DNA from: Syncephalastrum monosporum B8922
Taxonomy: Eukaryota > Mucoromycota > Mucoromycetes > Mucorales > Syncephalastraceae
Assembly (NCBI GenBank): GCA_000697355.1
Contig: JNEN01000922.1
Coordinates: 237,627 to 301,626, forward strand
Length of the DNA stretch: 64,000 nucleotides
Reading direction: 5' to 3'
The notes under the pieces: generated by a model
Database searches by the model: none
Seen by the model: only the letters and a program-made list of their open reading frames with translations
Told to the model about the DNA's origin: nothing
In this document: positions 1 through 10,517 of the stretch, piece after piece
Layout of the letters: every line of letters begins with the position of its first letter
How positions within the stretch are numbered: the stretch's first letter is position 1
Position numbers and translations under genes: made by a program

Positions 1-719
1 AGCAAGGAGCACCTCCCCATGTCAAGATATGCAAATTCATTTTCAGTGCCCTGTCAGCTACGAGGACAACAAAGCCGAGGGCGAGGACGCCAAGACAGCG
101 AAGATACAAAGCTCACCACATTATTGAATGACACGTACGCATCCGCCTGTTCTGATACATCATACATACTTTTGAGTCACCAGCTCTCTACATTCGCTAT
201 CAGACTTGCAGGGGCGGTTGCGGTCCGATGCGTTTGCGGCTGATAGCGAGATTTAGTAACAACACGTTTCGAATGCTCGGTAATCGCTGATACCAACGTC
301 CATCCATTTTATCTCTGTAGACAAAATAGTAGCTTCACATTATGCAGTGTATCAAAAACCAGTCGCTTGTCCTTTCATGCGTGAACCAAGAATGGAGCTG
401 TAACTTTTGTAAGGAATAGCCTGATTCCTGTCGATTGAATCTTCCCTCACGATATGCAGAATAGCTTCCTGGAGGTACAATCGCTATGGCGATACAAGGA
501 GCGTGCTGGCAATGAGTATACAATCGTGCGTGTTGCTGCACCCACAGAGTACCAGGCGAAGAAACGAGCATGACACGAAGCGCAACCGATGCGGCCCCTC
601 CCCAACCAAATACATGTGCAGAAAAAGGCATTTGCGCCTCCCGTGTCCTCAGAGGACCATAACTTTTTCTTTTTCGGTGAACGGGTTTTTTATTCCATTG
701 GTCGAGGTTTTTGATATGC
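1..719. other. intergenic, window edge to 3' end of eL37
   Basis: I see no supportable gene here. The open frames on both strands are short, lack recognisable domains and have no consistent splice signals. The right part should hold the 3' UTR of the eL37 gene, which is transcribed leftwards. A gene entering from beyond base 1 cannot be excluded. Confidence 0.5.
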
Positions 720-1303
720 TTAGGCGGTGGCAGCAACAGCCTTCTTGGCCTGGGTGCCTATAAAGACATCGGATGGTCAATACCGGAAAGGCTGAGGCCC
801 AGTAGAGCAGCATTAACTTACCCTCACGGAAACCGTTCAAGAAGCGGCGGTGGACCTGCTTAAGGTAGGACATGCGGCCAGTACCGGTGGTCTTTCTACG
901 CTTGGCCTTCTCCGACCAGTTGACTATAGAAAGCAGATGTCAATGTCAATGAAGGCTTCGTGGTGGGCAAGGCGTGTCAACTTACACTTGCGGATCTTGG
1001 CGGCGGGGTATCCACAGCTGGCGCAGGTCTTCTTCTGCTTGTGGAGAGAGCGCTTACCGCAGCGACGGCAGAGGGTGTGCGTCTTGGTCTGGCGCTTACC
1101 GAAGGAAGTCGTACCCTTGGTCTGTGGAGGGAAGAAACGATTCAGGTGAGCATTTGTGGAATGTCAGCCATGGGCCCATTCGCCTCATTCCACGGTCGTC
1201 ATCTCGCGGGTAGCCGCGCTATCCACTCTATCCATCCATCCATTGTCCCATCCGTCCGTCCGTGATGCGTTTGCTGCCCCGTTTGGATATCGAAACGTAC
1301 CAT
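720..1303 (-). CDS. RPL37: 60S ribosomal protein eL37
   Basis: Structural protein of the large cytosolic ribosomal subunit that binds rRNA through a C4 zinc site. Four coding exons close in phase to 92 aa: 1301-1303, 986-1121, 822-923 and 720-757. The N-terminus reads [11 protein letters not shown]. The zinc ligands are C19, C22, C34 and C37, with SCGYPAAK after the last pair. The family block [17 protein letters not shown] follows, then a short Ala/Lys tail. Length and motifs match the family along the whole protein. The first coding exon holds only the ATG, followed by a 179-bp intron (1122-1300); the other introns are about 60 bp. An intron directly after the start codon is common in fungal ribosomal protein genes. 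Identification is near certain. Confidence 0.96.
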
Positions 1304-1607
1304 CCTTTATCGATGTTTGAGAAGAGAGGGCTTCATCATTGGACGGGCCCGCCATAGTGCTTAACTCGCACAGCCAACTGAAATTCAGCTCCCGCCCGCA
1401 CACACACATATTCCATCCCATCCCATGAAAGCATAATTTAAAAATACATAACTGTCAGTGCAAAAGTGTAATAAACAGGTGGGTCTCCAGGACCATTCTT
1501 ATATAAAAACTCTAGGGTATATCTACATGTCATTGTTGGGCACACGATTGTATTCGTTTCGTTGCTGACGGTCCTACACAGTACATGTCATCATCCATAT
1601 CAGCTCA
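1304..1607. other. intergenic, promoter side of eL37
   Basis: This stretch holds the upstream region of eL37 and the 3' end of the next leftward gene. It contains short pyrimidine and CA-rich stretches and no supportable gene. Confidence 0.5.
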
Positions 1608-2081
1608 CTATGGATATGCTGTGTGTATACTGAAAATACGTACCACCTGCCACCGCTCATAGTATGGCTTGACTGCAGCAGAAAACAGGAGCCCTGCGGT
1701 CAGGGCAAGAAACAGCCACACAATGGACTCGTCCTTGTACGAGTCGCGTGCTAGTGTACAAAGAGAAAGTGCATAAGGCGTGGGCTTTTCTGTACAAGAT
1801 GCCTCTGTGCGTGTCGCATAAGAGCCTGTAAACCTACCGAAGCACGTGGTACGAAAGTCGTTGCTGGGGCATGTTTCGTCTGCAATGCCGTCACAGATGC
1901 CGTCTTGGACGTTGTCGAGGCAGAATTGCTTTGTGCAGTTGGAGCATGGTTTGGTCTCCAGAGGCGAGAGTTCAAAGATGGTGGAATTGGAACCGCAGAA
2001 GCATTTACAGAAGAACACTGGATCAGCAGCGTGACATACTGCAAATAATAGAGCAAAAACGACGAGGATGAACCGTGACAT
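1608..2081 (-). CDS. Cys-rich single-pass membrane protein, unnamed fungal family
   Basis: Two exons (1838-2081, 1608-1750) close in phase to 128 aa. The intron uses GTAGGT...CACTAG. Removing it joins TTCF to ARDSYKDES, which reads better than the retained frame. The start chosen is MSRFILVV, which opens a clear signal peptide ending near CHAA. An upstream in-frame ATG would add nine residues before it. The lumenal or extracellular part has about ten cysteines in CxC and CxxC spacing (CKCFC, CSNC, and others). One hydrophobic segment follows (WLFLALTAGLLF), then a short basic tail. The layout suggests an ER or surface type I membrane protein. I do not recognise a named family, and the last few residues could change if a further mini-intron is used. 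Confidence 0.6.
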   Translation of the reverse strand: MSRFILVVFALLFAVCHAADPVFFCKCFCGSNSTIFELSPLETKPCSNCTKQFCLDNVQDGICDGIADETCPSNDFRTTCFGRFTGSYATRTEASCTEKPTPYALSLCTLARDSYKDESIVWLFLALTAGLLFSAAVKPYYERWQVVRIFSIHTAYP

Positions 2082-2284
2082 GAGATGAATAAAGACAAGG
2101 TCTATTCTATCAGGCACCGCCCCAGCGTCGGGATTTTACAGATGCTCGGTCAGTGTCCTATTGTTCTAAAAGATAGAAATGATAATAAAGTAAGAAGTAA
2201 ATGCGGGTGATATATTACAATGCACATTTAAAAATATTGGTATATGTAAAAGCAGAAAGCAGAAGGCAGAAGGCAGAAGTGTAA

Positions 2285-3240
2285 CTAGGCATAGGTCTGT
2301 CTGAAGTTGTCGAGTGCTTCTCGCACCATCTGAGCATGATATTTTAAGCGTTGCCTGTTGCCGAGTTGCTCCAATACGCGGTCATTTTGGTGAATGCGAT
2401 CCAGAGCGTCCACAACACTCTTCCGTAATGCTTGGCCATGTTCGGACAGCGACTGCATGGATCTGCTTAGCGGATAGACTATACATGATGAACACACGCA
2501 GTTCGTTTGGTCGTTAACAAGCATGAACCACACGTGTAACGTCTGAGACATACCACCCTCTTTTCTTGTTGCTTCTCCTAGCGCGTATAATACATCCTTG
2601 TTCTCTTCTATGGACTTGATTTCTTGGTCTATGTCAGTATGACTCTGACGTAGCATCGTCTGAAGTGCTCGTTTCTATGAACAAGACAACGCCAATTCAC
2701 TCATTTATGTTCATTACTTTTAATATGCGACTTACCGCTATGATCTTCTTTCGCATAGCCTCCAGTTGGTCATCCATGAATTGCTCCATCTCTTCTGTGC
2801 TTTCCAGATCCAATCCCTGTAAAGAGTTAGCTGTACTGGTTTTGAGCTGATATGATGCATACCTTGTAATGCTCGAGTTGCATATTCAGCTTAGGGGGCA
2901 GGTGCAGGATATGATCGTAGACGTAGCGCTCAAAGTCGCTGTAAGTCGTATCGAGAATCTTGCAGAGGTCGTTTCCCATGGTAGAAATGAGCTAGATAGA
3001 AAAGCCATTAGAACAATGCTGGCGATGAGGAACGAATGAGGAGCAATGAGGCACCTGCTGGATCTGATCGTCTGTGAGCGAAGGCATGTCCTGGACGTAT
3101 TTAGACAGAGCGTCGAGCATTTTGTAAAAGATGAGGTTGTATTTGTCGTAGAGTTCATTCATAAGAGAGGCAGGCAAAAAGTCAAAATGCTCGCCCAGGA
3201 ATTCAGGATCGCCATACAGGCGCGGGGGCAGTATGGCCAT
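2285..3240 (-). CDS. MIS12: kinetochore protein Mis12/Mtw1
   Basis: Subunit of the Mis12 (MIND) complex, which links centromeric chromatin to the Ndc80 complex at the outer kinetochore. Five exons close to 236 aa: 3055-3240, 2863-2991, 2736-2816, 2554-2674 and 2285-2478. The N-terminus carries the family pattern EFLGEHFDFLPASL followed by a helical stretch. Next comes FERYVYDHILHLPP, matching the LFLQLILRIP block of animal Mis12. A Glu/Lys-rich coiled coil fills the second half. Length is typical for the family. The start MAILPPRL is preferred; an upstream ATG at 3309 would add a hydrophobic stretch not expected for Mis12. The assignment rests on pattern and length, since this family diverges quickly. 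Confidence 0.75.
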
Positions 3241-3709
3241 ATAGCAAAGAGTTGAAGAACAAAAAAGAATCAAAAGTAGAAAACAGGTGCACGCGTCTGG
3301 GTTGATCATTTTGAACCGCCGACGTTCAGAGGCAAAAACGCTTCTTCCAATCGATGTTGCCTCTTCCTGAGGGTCGTTGCCCTTTGTTGTCGTCCACTTT
3401 GCTTCGTCCTTGTCTCTCCACGTTCTGACCCTGTCAGTTGCCTCTTTCTCTTTTTCTCTTCACTTGTAAATACATAGCACGCCATCCCTTGATTCATGTA
3501 AGTCAAGTACCTTTCATGCCGTTACAAATCGTTCTGACGCGTCGATTCGCCATAGATCCGATTCACTTCAAAAGCTGTCTCAAACCCTCCGCTCCAATTA
3601 CTATCCCACCCGTGTTTAAAAAGTCTACCATCGTCGGGCCTATTGCCGTGTACAGAATCCCCACACCTTGTAACATATCTCTACATATAAAGAAGAAGAA
3701 GAAGAAGTA
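3241..3709. other. divergent promoter region, MIS12 / BTB gene
   Basis: This is the shared upstream region of two head-to-head genes. A run of AGA triplets sits just before the BTB start codon. I see no further gene. Confidence 0.5.
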
Positions 3710-5128
3710 ATGGTCCAAGACATGCCGACACCCGTCACTATTCCTGCTGCCGATCCCTTCAAAGCATACATGAATGGCATGACCCCAACCAGTGTTGTCT
3801 TCCCTACTCCTCCTCCTCCTCCTATTACTACTACTACCACTACCACTACTACTGCTACTGCTACTGCTACTGCCGATGCAGCAACAGCTCACTTCAACAC
3901 TAGCGCCCATAGCAGTAGCAGTAGCATCGGCAGCACCAGCACGACCGCCAGCAGTGTTCCACAAGATTACATGCCATACCATCAGCCGTCTCCGTACTCG
4001 CACCACCACCACTACAACCATCCGTCGAACGGCTCACCTCCGCCTCACATACCCTTAGCGATGCCTGTCCCTGCCTTGCCGCCAGGACATCACCATCACC
4101 ACCACCACCATCACCATCATCAGCAGACTTTCTTCCAGCCTCTTCCTCCAGCCATGGCACATCCACCACCACCTCCACCGCCGCCGCCGCCTTCAATCGC
4201 CCCATGTACTCCCACCACTCTGTACGATACACACCAAAGTGCCTACTTTGATTACTTATACCACGTTGGGTTTATGCAAGGTGAGTTCACGTTCTGATTC
4301 CTTTAATCCATACACTCAACGCGTCTTATTGTAGGTCTCTTCTCTGACGTCTCCATCGCGGTCAGCGGGCTGCAAGAAACATACGCGTCGCACACGCTTA
4401 TCCTCGCGCGTTCGCCTGTCCTCTTCCGTCACCTGAGAAACCTCGACCCGAACCATCGTCTCCTCCGTCTCGATCTCGCCATCTCGTCCGAGTCATTCTG
4501 CATCATCCTCAGCCACCTCTACCGTCCGCTCTCACACCAAGACATCACCTCCCTTGTCACCGAGAAGCCCCATCTATGCACAGAGTTGCTGGACGCCGCG
4601 GAGAGTCTTGAGCTGGACGTGCTGCAGAGTCATTTTCTGCACGTCATTGGCCAAACCTTGTCTCAGAATAACTTCTTTGGTTGGATTCTGATGCTGCGTA
4701 CCTATGCGCACCACCCGCCCGCGCGTTGGATCGATGAGCTCGATGCTCTCCTCGTCCGCTTCCTGACGCATACCCTTCCGCAACAATTTGCGAATGGATC
4801 CATGGCCAACTTGTCCGTCTCCTTTGGTTCCACGACCTCCTCCGAGAACAATGCGGGAGGTGCCTCGCTCGCGGGCATGATGGACCTCGCGCGCATTTAC
4901 TCGCGCCTCCCGCTGGAATACCTCAAGCGGTGCCTAGAGCATCCTGACCTGGTCATCCACGACACGCTCTTGCGCTACCGCTTTGCGAAGCAGGTGCTGT
5001 CGCTCCGGGAAGAACAAGGCCCGTGCGGCCTATCAGTGTTTCTCCAGTTTGAAGGCGAAGGCCGGGTCATCATTGGACGAAAACAAACTTTAAAACGCGG
5101 TCATTGGGATCTCTCCCTGTACGAGTAA
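3710..5128 (+). CDS. BTB/POZ domain protein with homopolymer-rich N-terminus
   Basis: Two exons (3710-4280, 4335-5128) give 454 aa. The first about 190 residues are low complexity: proline, threonine/alanine, serine and histidine tracts, including a run of about ten His and a run of about ten Pro. The second half holds a BTB/POZ domain that begins GLFSDVSIAV, with the typical HTLILARSPVLFRHL strand-helix unit. It is followed by BACK-like helices and no recognised C-terminal partner domain. BTB proteins dimerise and often serve as Cullin-3 substrate adaptors; whether this one does is not shown by the sequence. The intron is 54 bp with GTGAGT...GTAG. The start is the first ATG after the AGA-rich leader. 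Confidence 0.85.
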
Positions 5129-5251
5129 ACCCTGATTCCCGCCCAGATACACACGTCAAGAAAAAGCGAATCTTCAAATAAACATAACCATTAGCAAGAG
5201 ATAGATGCGTTTCTTTACAAATGGAATATAAGCCTTGTTTGTTGTATGTCT

Positions 5252-6561
5252 TCATGGGTAGTTCAGGATGCTGTTTTTATAGTCGTCAATGTAGGCACGC
5301 AAGCGTGCATATTCAGGGAACTGTAGATCATCTACACATGGCAAGCCTGTATAAGAAACTCTGCATCTCTTCCCCTCTGTCTTTTCTCGTTTACCTTCAC
5401 TATAGGCCTTGCCCTGGATGCCGTATACCTTTTCGAGATAAAACCACAGCTTTTCACTCACAATATCGGCATGTGTCTCTGGGGATGGCCGGTACTTGTC
5501 CATGGGCAGTCTTATGCTCGGATCCAGTGAGCCATTGTTACGTGCCAGCTTATTATTCGTGATACGTCCTGGCAACGGTGAACCTTCGCCTGGATTTCCT
5601 TTTTTCTCAGCCTGCCTGTCCATTCTACTTTTTTTCTCCCTTCTACTTACGCGTCCGGAAAAGCATCCATGTACGTCCCCATTGCTTCTCGACGAGGTAG
5701 TGTTTCAGCGACATGTCTTCGCGTCGCAGCTCCTGTACGTAGAGTTGGTGTTCTGCTCTTCGTCGACGGTCTAGAGACGTCGTTTCATCGTCCTGGTCGG
5801 TCGCTTTGAATTCGCTCGAGATGCTGTTGGCTTTGAACTGCTCGTTTTTGTTTGTGTCGTCGGTACCCAGCTAAGAAGAAGACCAGAGAGAGAGAGATCA
5901 GCAACTGGCGCAGGCACCGCGTGCAGATGTGCCACGTAGCCCCGGCGGGGTTCCGTTCGCTGTCCCTTGCGCCTTACCTTTCGATCGCAATCAAAGCAAT
6001 AGAGGTCACCTGAGCTGATCTCGAGCTGTGCGCCGTCTTCTTTCTTTGTGCATGCGCGGCAAGCTATACAATGAGGTTGGCTCAGCGGGTCTGGTCTGCG
6101 ATGATGGACGTTGTTGTACGGGCGTGTTGCCCCTTTTAGGGATCCTTACTTGTCCTGTCTGAGGTCGTGTCGAGGTTAAGGTAAGCCGCAATCTCTGTCC
6201 GGCAGCGGTCGCAGCGCATGGGCAGCGGACCTTTGGTTGCCGTGGTGTAGATCACGCGTTTCGCCTCGCTGGGTGGGGACGGTATAAGGGACAGGTGGCG
6301 ACAGCACGGCGCGGCGGCCTTGGTGTAAAGGTCCTTGTAGAACGCACGCCACGTCTGGTTGTCGTTGTCAATATAGTTGATGCCATAATCACGTTCTACG
6401 AGTCGTCGAAAAACAAGCTCGTTGGTTGCCAGGTTCGACAGTTCTCGACACGTGCTTGCAAGTGCAAATACGGATTTTATGTCGAGATACATAGCCACCT
6501 GAAGAAGCAGCTCTGTCGACAGACGCAGTATAGGTTGTTCTTTTTTATGGTGGTCCATCAT
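5252..6561 (-). CDS. F-box protein with CxxC zinc motifs and a DUSP domain
   Basis: Five exons close to 335 aa: 6150-6561, 5978-6063, 5651-5870, 5395-5589 and 5252-5346. Residues about 10-55 form an F-box (ILRLSTELLLQVAMYLD...STCREL), which in known proteins binds Skp1 in SCF ubiquitin ligases. Three CxxC pairs follow (CDRC, CRAC, CFDC), likely one zinc site. After a charged linker comes a DUSP domain: TWMLF, then PGRITNNKL, then a YRPSPETHADIVSEKLWFYL core. DUSP is best known from deubiquitinases, but no protease domain is present here. The 48-bp intron 5347-5394 is a multiple of three and could be retained. The role is probably as an SCF substrate receptor; the substrate is unknown. Confidence 0.8.
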
Positions 6562-6771
6562 GCTATATGCGAAAGAAGAGACGGGTGCGTACAGAAATAA
6601 TAATAAAAGAAGGTGGGGGGGCTGGGTGGGGGGGAATAGGGGATGGAAAAAAAAATTCAAGAAGATGGTGGTTTTTCTTTTCTTTTTTTTTTTTTTTCGA
6701 AAGGGAAAAAAGAGACCGGAGGGGTGTGGCCCTCAGCGCCATGAATCCGCGTCCACAGTGTGACTCGTTTC

Positions 6772-8434
6772 TTATTCGCCGCTCGAAATCTTTCGCATAG
6801 CCTCGATTAACGTCCCCAGTGGTTCCATGGCCTACGATATATGCGTGTTTTGAGTAACCGGCTGTGTCTGTGTCTAATCCTTGTTTGACATTTACCTTCC
6901 ACTTTTGTTTCAATTCTTGATATTCTTTTCGTGCAGCTGCGTCCCGCGTCTTGAGGTCACTGCGCTTCTTGAGGAGCCCAACCGACTCTTTGCGCCTCAT
7001 CCCACGGAGCAACTCCATTGTGCGGAGATATAATTCAAGTTCACAGTAACGCTGCCGGTTTCTCCTCTAGAATAGCACGGTTACTACTTTACTTCTGCTA
7101 GTCGCGGAAACAGACCGACTCAACTTACCAGGGCGTTCATCTGCTCCATAATACTCGATTCAAGCTCCTCAGTGGACTGTACGACGGCGGGATCAAAGTT
7201 TGCCCTGTTACGCAGTGTGAATGGGCGAGCTAGCCATGCAGACACGCACTTACGTTCCCCCTGACGTATTCCGACTGATGGTTCGGATAAGTTCATCGAT
7301 ATCACCCAGCTGTCTCGAGAAATAGTTCGGATTCAGACCCTCTGGTTTGTCATCCGAAAGAGCTTTGTTGAATCCTGCGCGGACTCTTTGAATGGCCAAG
7401 TCTCTTTCCTGTGCTTGCTGCGCCTTTGGGTCCAGGCTTTCAGCCGATGGACTGTGCGTGTCAAAGGACTCTTCTAGTTCCTGTGATCGAGGTGCATTCC
7501 CGATTTTATCACTGGTAGGGTTCGCGCCTCGCTCCTCAAAGATCTCAGCGTCATCATAAGCACCAAAGTCGTCATCAAATGATACGTTCGGGTATGTCGG
7601 GGCGGGGGAGAGCTGACGGCCTGGGACCGGACTGTCCTGTTGACTCGCAATGTCGTTGATGGTCTTGGTTGGAGTTGGTTCGCGTGGGCCGAGTCGAGAG
7701 TCGCCTGCTTCATTTTTTTGAGGTTCATTCGGTTCATTCGGTTCAATTGGTTTATTTGCTTCTATTGGTTCCGTCGGTTCCGTCGGTTCTGTCGGTCCAG
7801 TCTGTACGGTCTGCTCGGTCACCTTAGCTTGGGTTTGCTTTAGACTCGGCTGAAATGAGCCACGTGGCACTGTGGTATGTGTATCTGCTTTTGAAGATTC
7901 TGGTTCGTTGTGTTCTGGTTCGTGGGAGGAAGGCGACGGGACGCGTGGTGACGAGATTTTATCGCGTCGTGCAGAGGGTGACTGGATAGGCTGGATAGGT
8001 GCCGTAGTTCTGTGAGGAGACTGTGTTTTTGATTGTATACTTTGATAAGAAGAGCTGCTTTGGATTGAAAGTCGCCTTCGTGGTAGACTGTTGTCATGGT
8101 CTGAAAGAGGAATGCGCAAGCCGTCAGGAGGCGTATCGAACACGCTATCGTCGAACTCTTTTCGCTTGCGACTGAGAGGACTGCTACCAGGAACACGTTG
8201 ACGCAGTTGTTCCACTGTAATACAATTATAGATTGAGCAACATGCAATAATTATAGTGACAATGGCGTACAGTAAATGTCTGAAGGTTGAATAATAAAAT
8301 TGGGTCCCTGAGAAGGATCAAAGGGCCTGAAATTACGACGTCAATCACACGGTCCATTTATTAGCAATGGAAGCTTACGCTGAGCCGCGCTGGCGTTCCT
8401 TGAAGCGTGTAAACACGTCGTCGTGTGCAGGCAT
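6772..8434 (-). CDS. unrecognised protein, disordered middle and C-terminal coiled coil
   Basis: Six exons close to 459 aa: 8379-8434, 8271-8326, 7254-8214, 7129-7204, 6896-7066 and 6772-6831. The start MPAHDDVFTRF is supported by strong splice sites and by reading through into the long exon; the open frame alone begins with GTG at an acceptor. An N-terminal block (APFDPSQGPNFII) looks conserved-like. The middle is Ser/Pro/Glu/Thr-rich and probably disordered, with Pro-Thr-Glu-Pro repeats around residues 150-190. The last about 130 residues are charged helices suited to a coiled coil. This layout is common in kinetochore, spindle or chromatin scaffolds, but I do not recognise the family and give no function. 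Confidence 0.7.
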
Positions 8435-8746
8435 GGCGTGTTGAGCGTTTAATTATTAAAGTGATAAGGATGGAACGCTGCCGAGCAGCGTGTATTATTT
8501 TTATTTCAGTTTAGGAATCCGGGAGCGCCAATTCACACATTTCTGCAAAATTAGAGTCCGGCTGATAATGTAATTCAAAGGTAGTTATTAACGTTAGACT
8601 AAAGAATACAATACAAAAGATCAGGAAACAAGTAGAAGAATAAGGAAATAGAGAGAATAGAGAGAATAGAGAGGAAGAGGATAAAGAGGATAAAGAGAAT
8701 AAAAGAGAATAAAAAGGGAGCGAAAAGATCACGAAATCAAGCAGTG
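8435..8746. other. intergenic with purine-rich tract
   Basis: An imperfect AGAGAATA/AGAGGATAA purine tract lies at about 8636-8720 on the + strand, between the Sip5-like gene and the coiled-coil gene. No gene is seen. Confidence 0.5.
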
Positions 8747-9845
8747 CTACTGGGCAGTTGTCATCTGGTGTTGGGATACATTCATGCGTATAGCATCCAT
8801 GACCGTAGCTTCCTCCGACTGCCAGCTACGTTCACTGTAGTTGCTGATATAATAGGGCGAGTCGGAGGCACGGACATGTCTTACAGGTGCGGAGAACTGC
8901 TGGCTATTGGGCCGTACAACCGTGCGGCGCGTCGTGCCACTTCCAGACAGACTGCCTTCTGCGCTTCTGCGTTCTTGGCGTCTTCTAGCCGACGGGGTCA
9001 CGGTGACCGCCATTTTCTCCCAGTCTGGCCTAACTTGGTCTGCAGGGTCGTACAAAGCAAATGAGCCTTTTCATTCCACAAGTGCTGCGCGAAAGAAGAA
9101 GACTTACCAACAAGCACGATGTCAGGGTCATCCAGGCCCAATTTCCGTTTTGGCCGTCCATCTTGTGTGCGTTCGAGCGAATTTCTTCGGTTGACGAATG
9201 CCTATATTCCACTGATAAGCCCAATGATCCAGATGCATGTCGACCCACGTACTTGATATGTGTCAGCAAGCGGATGGGGTATGTAAATCACACCAAAATC
9301 AGGCTGAACGCAAAAAGGGCATACAGGCGACACCAGAGGATTCGAAGGGGAGCGTTTAAAGCGCAGAAAGCACTTTGTGCAGATCGGTTTGTCGCAGCAG
9401 CGCGTGTAGTTTATATAGACCGGATAGCACTGATCTCTCTGTCAGCTCTCAGAAGCAGGCGCATAGTTTTTGGCTTACCAAGAAACAAATGGGGCATTCC
9501 AAGGTGCGGTCGAAAAGTGAGAACTGCGTCAGGCGATTACGCTGCGAAAACTTCAAAGCAATGGCTTCAATTTCCCCAAAGATCGGCCGTCTCTCAGGTT
9601 CGCTCGGGGTGTTGTGAATGCTGCTGCTGCTATCTGGCGAAGACAAGAGACCTGTGAACCACCGGTGTTATTTGCAATGGCTCGTCATTCAGCACATATA
9701 CACACGTACCTTTGTAGAGCGGGGCGAGACGGCCCTGACGGATAAACTTGCGTGCTACCTTGTGATCATAGCCGTAATGGCTTGCACATGCTTCGTCGGG
9801 ATCAAAGGTATCCCAGTCAACGACTTTGGAGATCTTGACTCCCAT
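8747..9845 (-). CDS. SIP5: Sip5-family RING-like protein
   Basis: Five exons close to 290 aa: 9710-9845, 9479-9651, 9253-9429, 9108-9201 and 8747-9039. The N-terminal part contains [12 protein letters not shown], matching the RLAPFYKPL-type block of Sip5. A RING-like module starts at C98-P-I-C101-F-L. It continues through INYTRCC, KPICTKC and CPFC, spacing seen in Sip5 and related DA2-type proteins. The later stretch DQVRPDWE and Arg-rich helices are also family marks. In yeast, Sip5 binds the Snf1 kinase and the Reg1/Glc7 phosphatase, linking it to glucose signalling. Whether this protein is an active ubiquitin ligase is not shown. Confidence 0.82.
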
Positions 9846-10517
9846 AAAACGGCTGTGTAGCAATAAGAAAGAAGATAATGCTTGGATAATGCGTTTTCCT
9901 GTGTTTTAAAGTCAAGGTGCTTCGCCACTTGGAACAATCGACCGGGCCGTCGATCATCATTACTGTTTTTGGTAGTTTGTTGGGGATTTTTGCCTAGCCA
10001 CCAAGATTCTCAGTCATAATACAGTCATCTGTACATAGAAATCATTGCCTGAAACAAAGCCGCGTCAACATGACACCACGAAGAGACATGGCTCTGGGCC
10101 TTTTTCTAATCGAAAGATACACCGCAGTGGGGATCAATGACATAATCCGTATGCTCCACAGTAAGTCAATGCGAAAAAGCAAAAAATCTACAAGCTATGC
10201 AAAATCTACACACGATGCAGTACGTATTGTAGAGTGGAGCTTTTCTATACATAGTACACATCTATATGTGCTGCTGCTTTTTACTTTTCGGAGGCCAGAG
10301 TTTATTTTTGTCGGTGACAGATGTGCAGCACAATACAAAGTGCGCACGGATAATCATTGAAGAAAGGCTCAATTCATGGCCCCAATTTTTTTTCCCGCAT
10401 CCGGTATAAAATGATTACTGTAAGCAAATCTCTCGGGGTTCACACGGGACCTTGTCCCTTAAATACCCCACACTTTTAATTCACCTTGCAGTTCATCTAT
10501 CTCTTGAATAGAGTGAT
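9846..10517. other. divergent intergenic region, SIP5 / first monooxygenase
   Basis: Upstream region shared by two head-to-head genes. A short frame at 10070-10360 has no recognisable domain and was not accepted as a gene. A TATA-like element lies near 10405. Confidence 0.5.
10405..10411 (+). promoter_or_regulatory. TATA-like element upstream of first monooxygenase
   Basis: TATAAAA lies about 110 bp before the ATG at 10518, in a fitting position for a core promoter. A similar element precedes the second copy at a shorter distance. Supported by pattern only. Confidence 0.4.

Noticed and set aside
3792..4232. Leu-rich and Gly-rich frames on both strands over the BTB gene's N-terminus
   Set aside because: Shadows of the homopolymer repeats in the real frame.
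10070..10360. Open frame of 96 codons upstream of the first monooxygenase
   Set aside because: No domain, no splice support and unlike the neighbouring proteins; it lies in promoter space.
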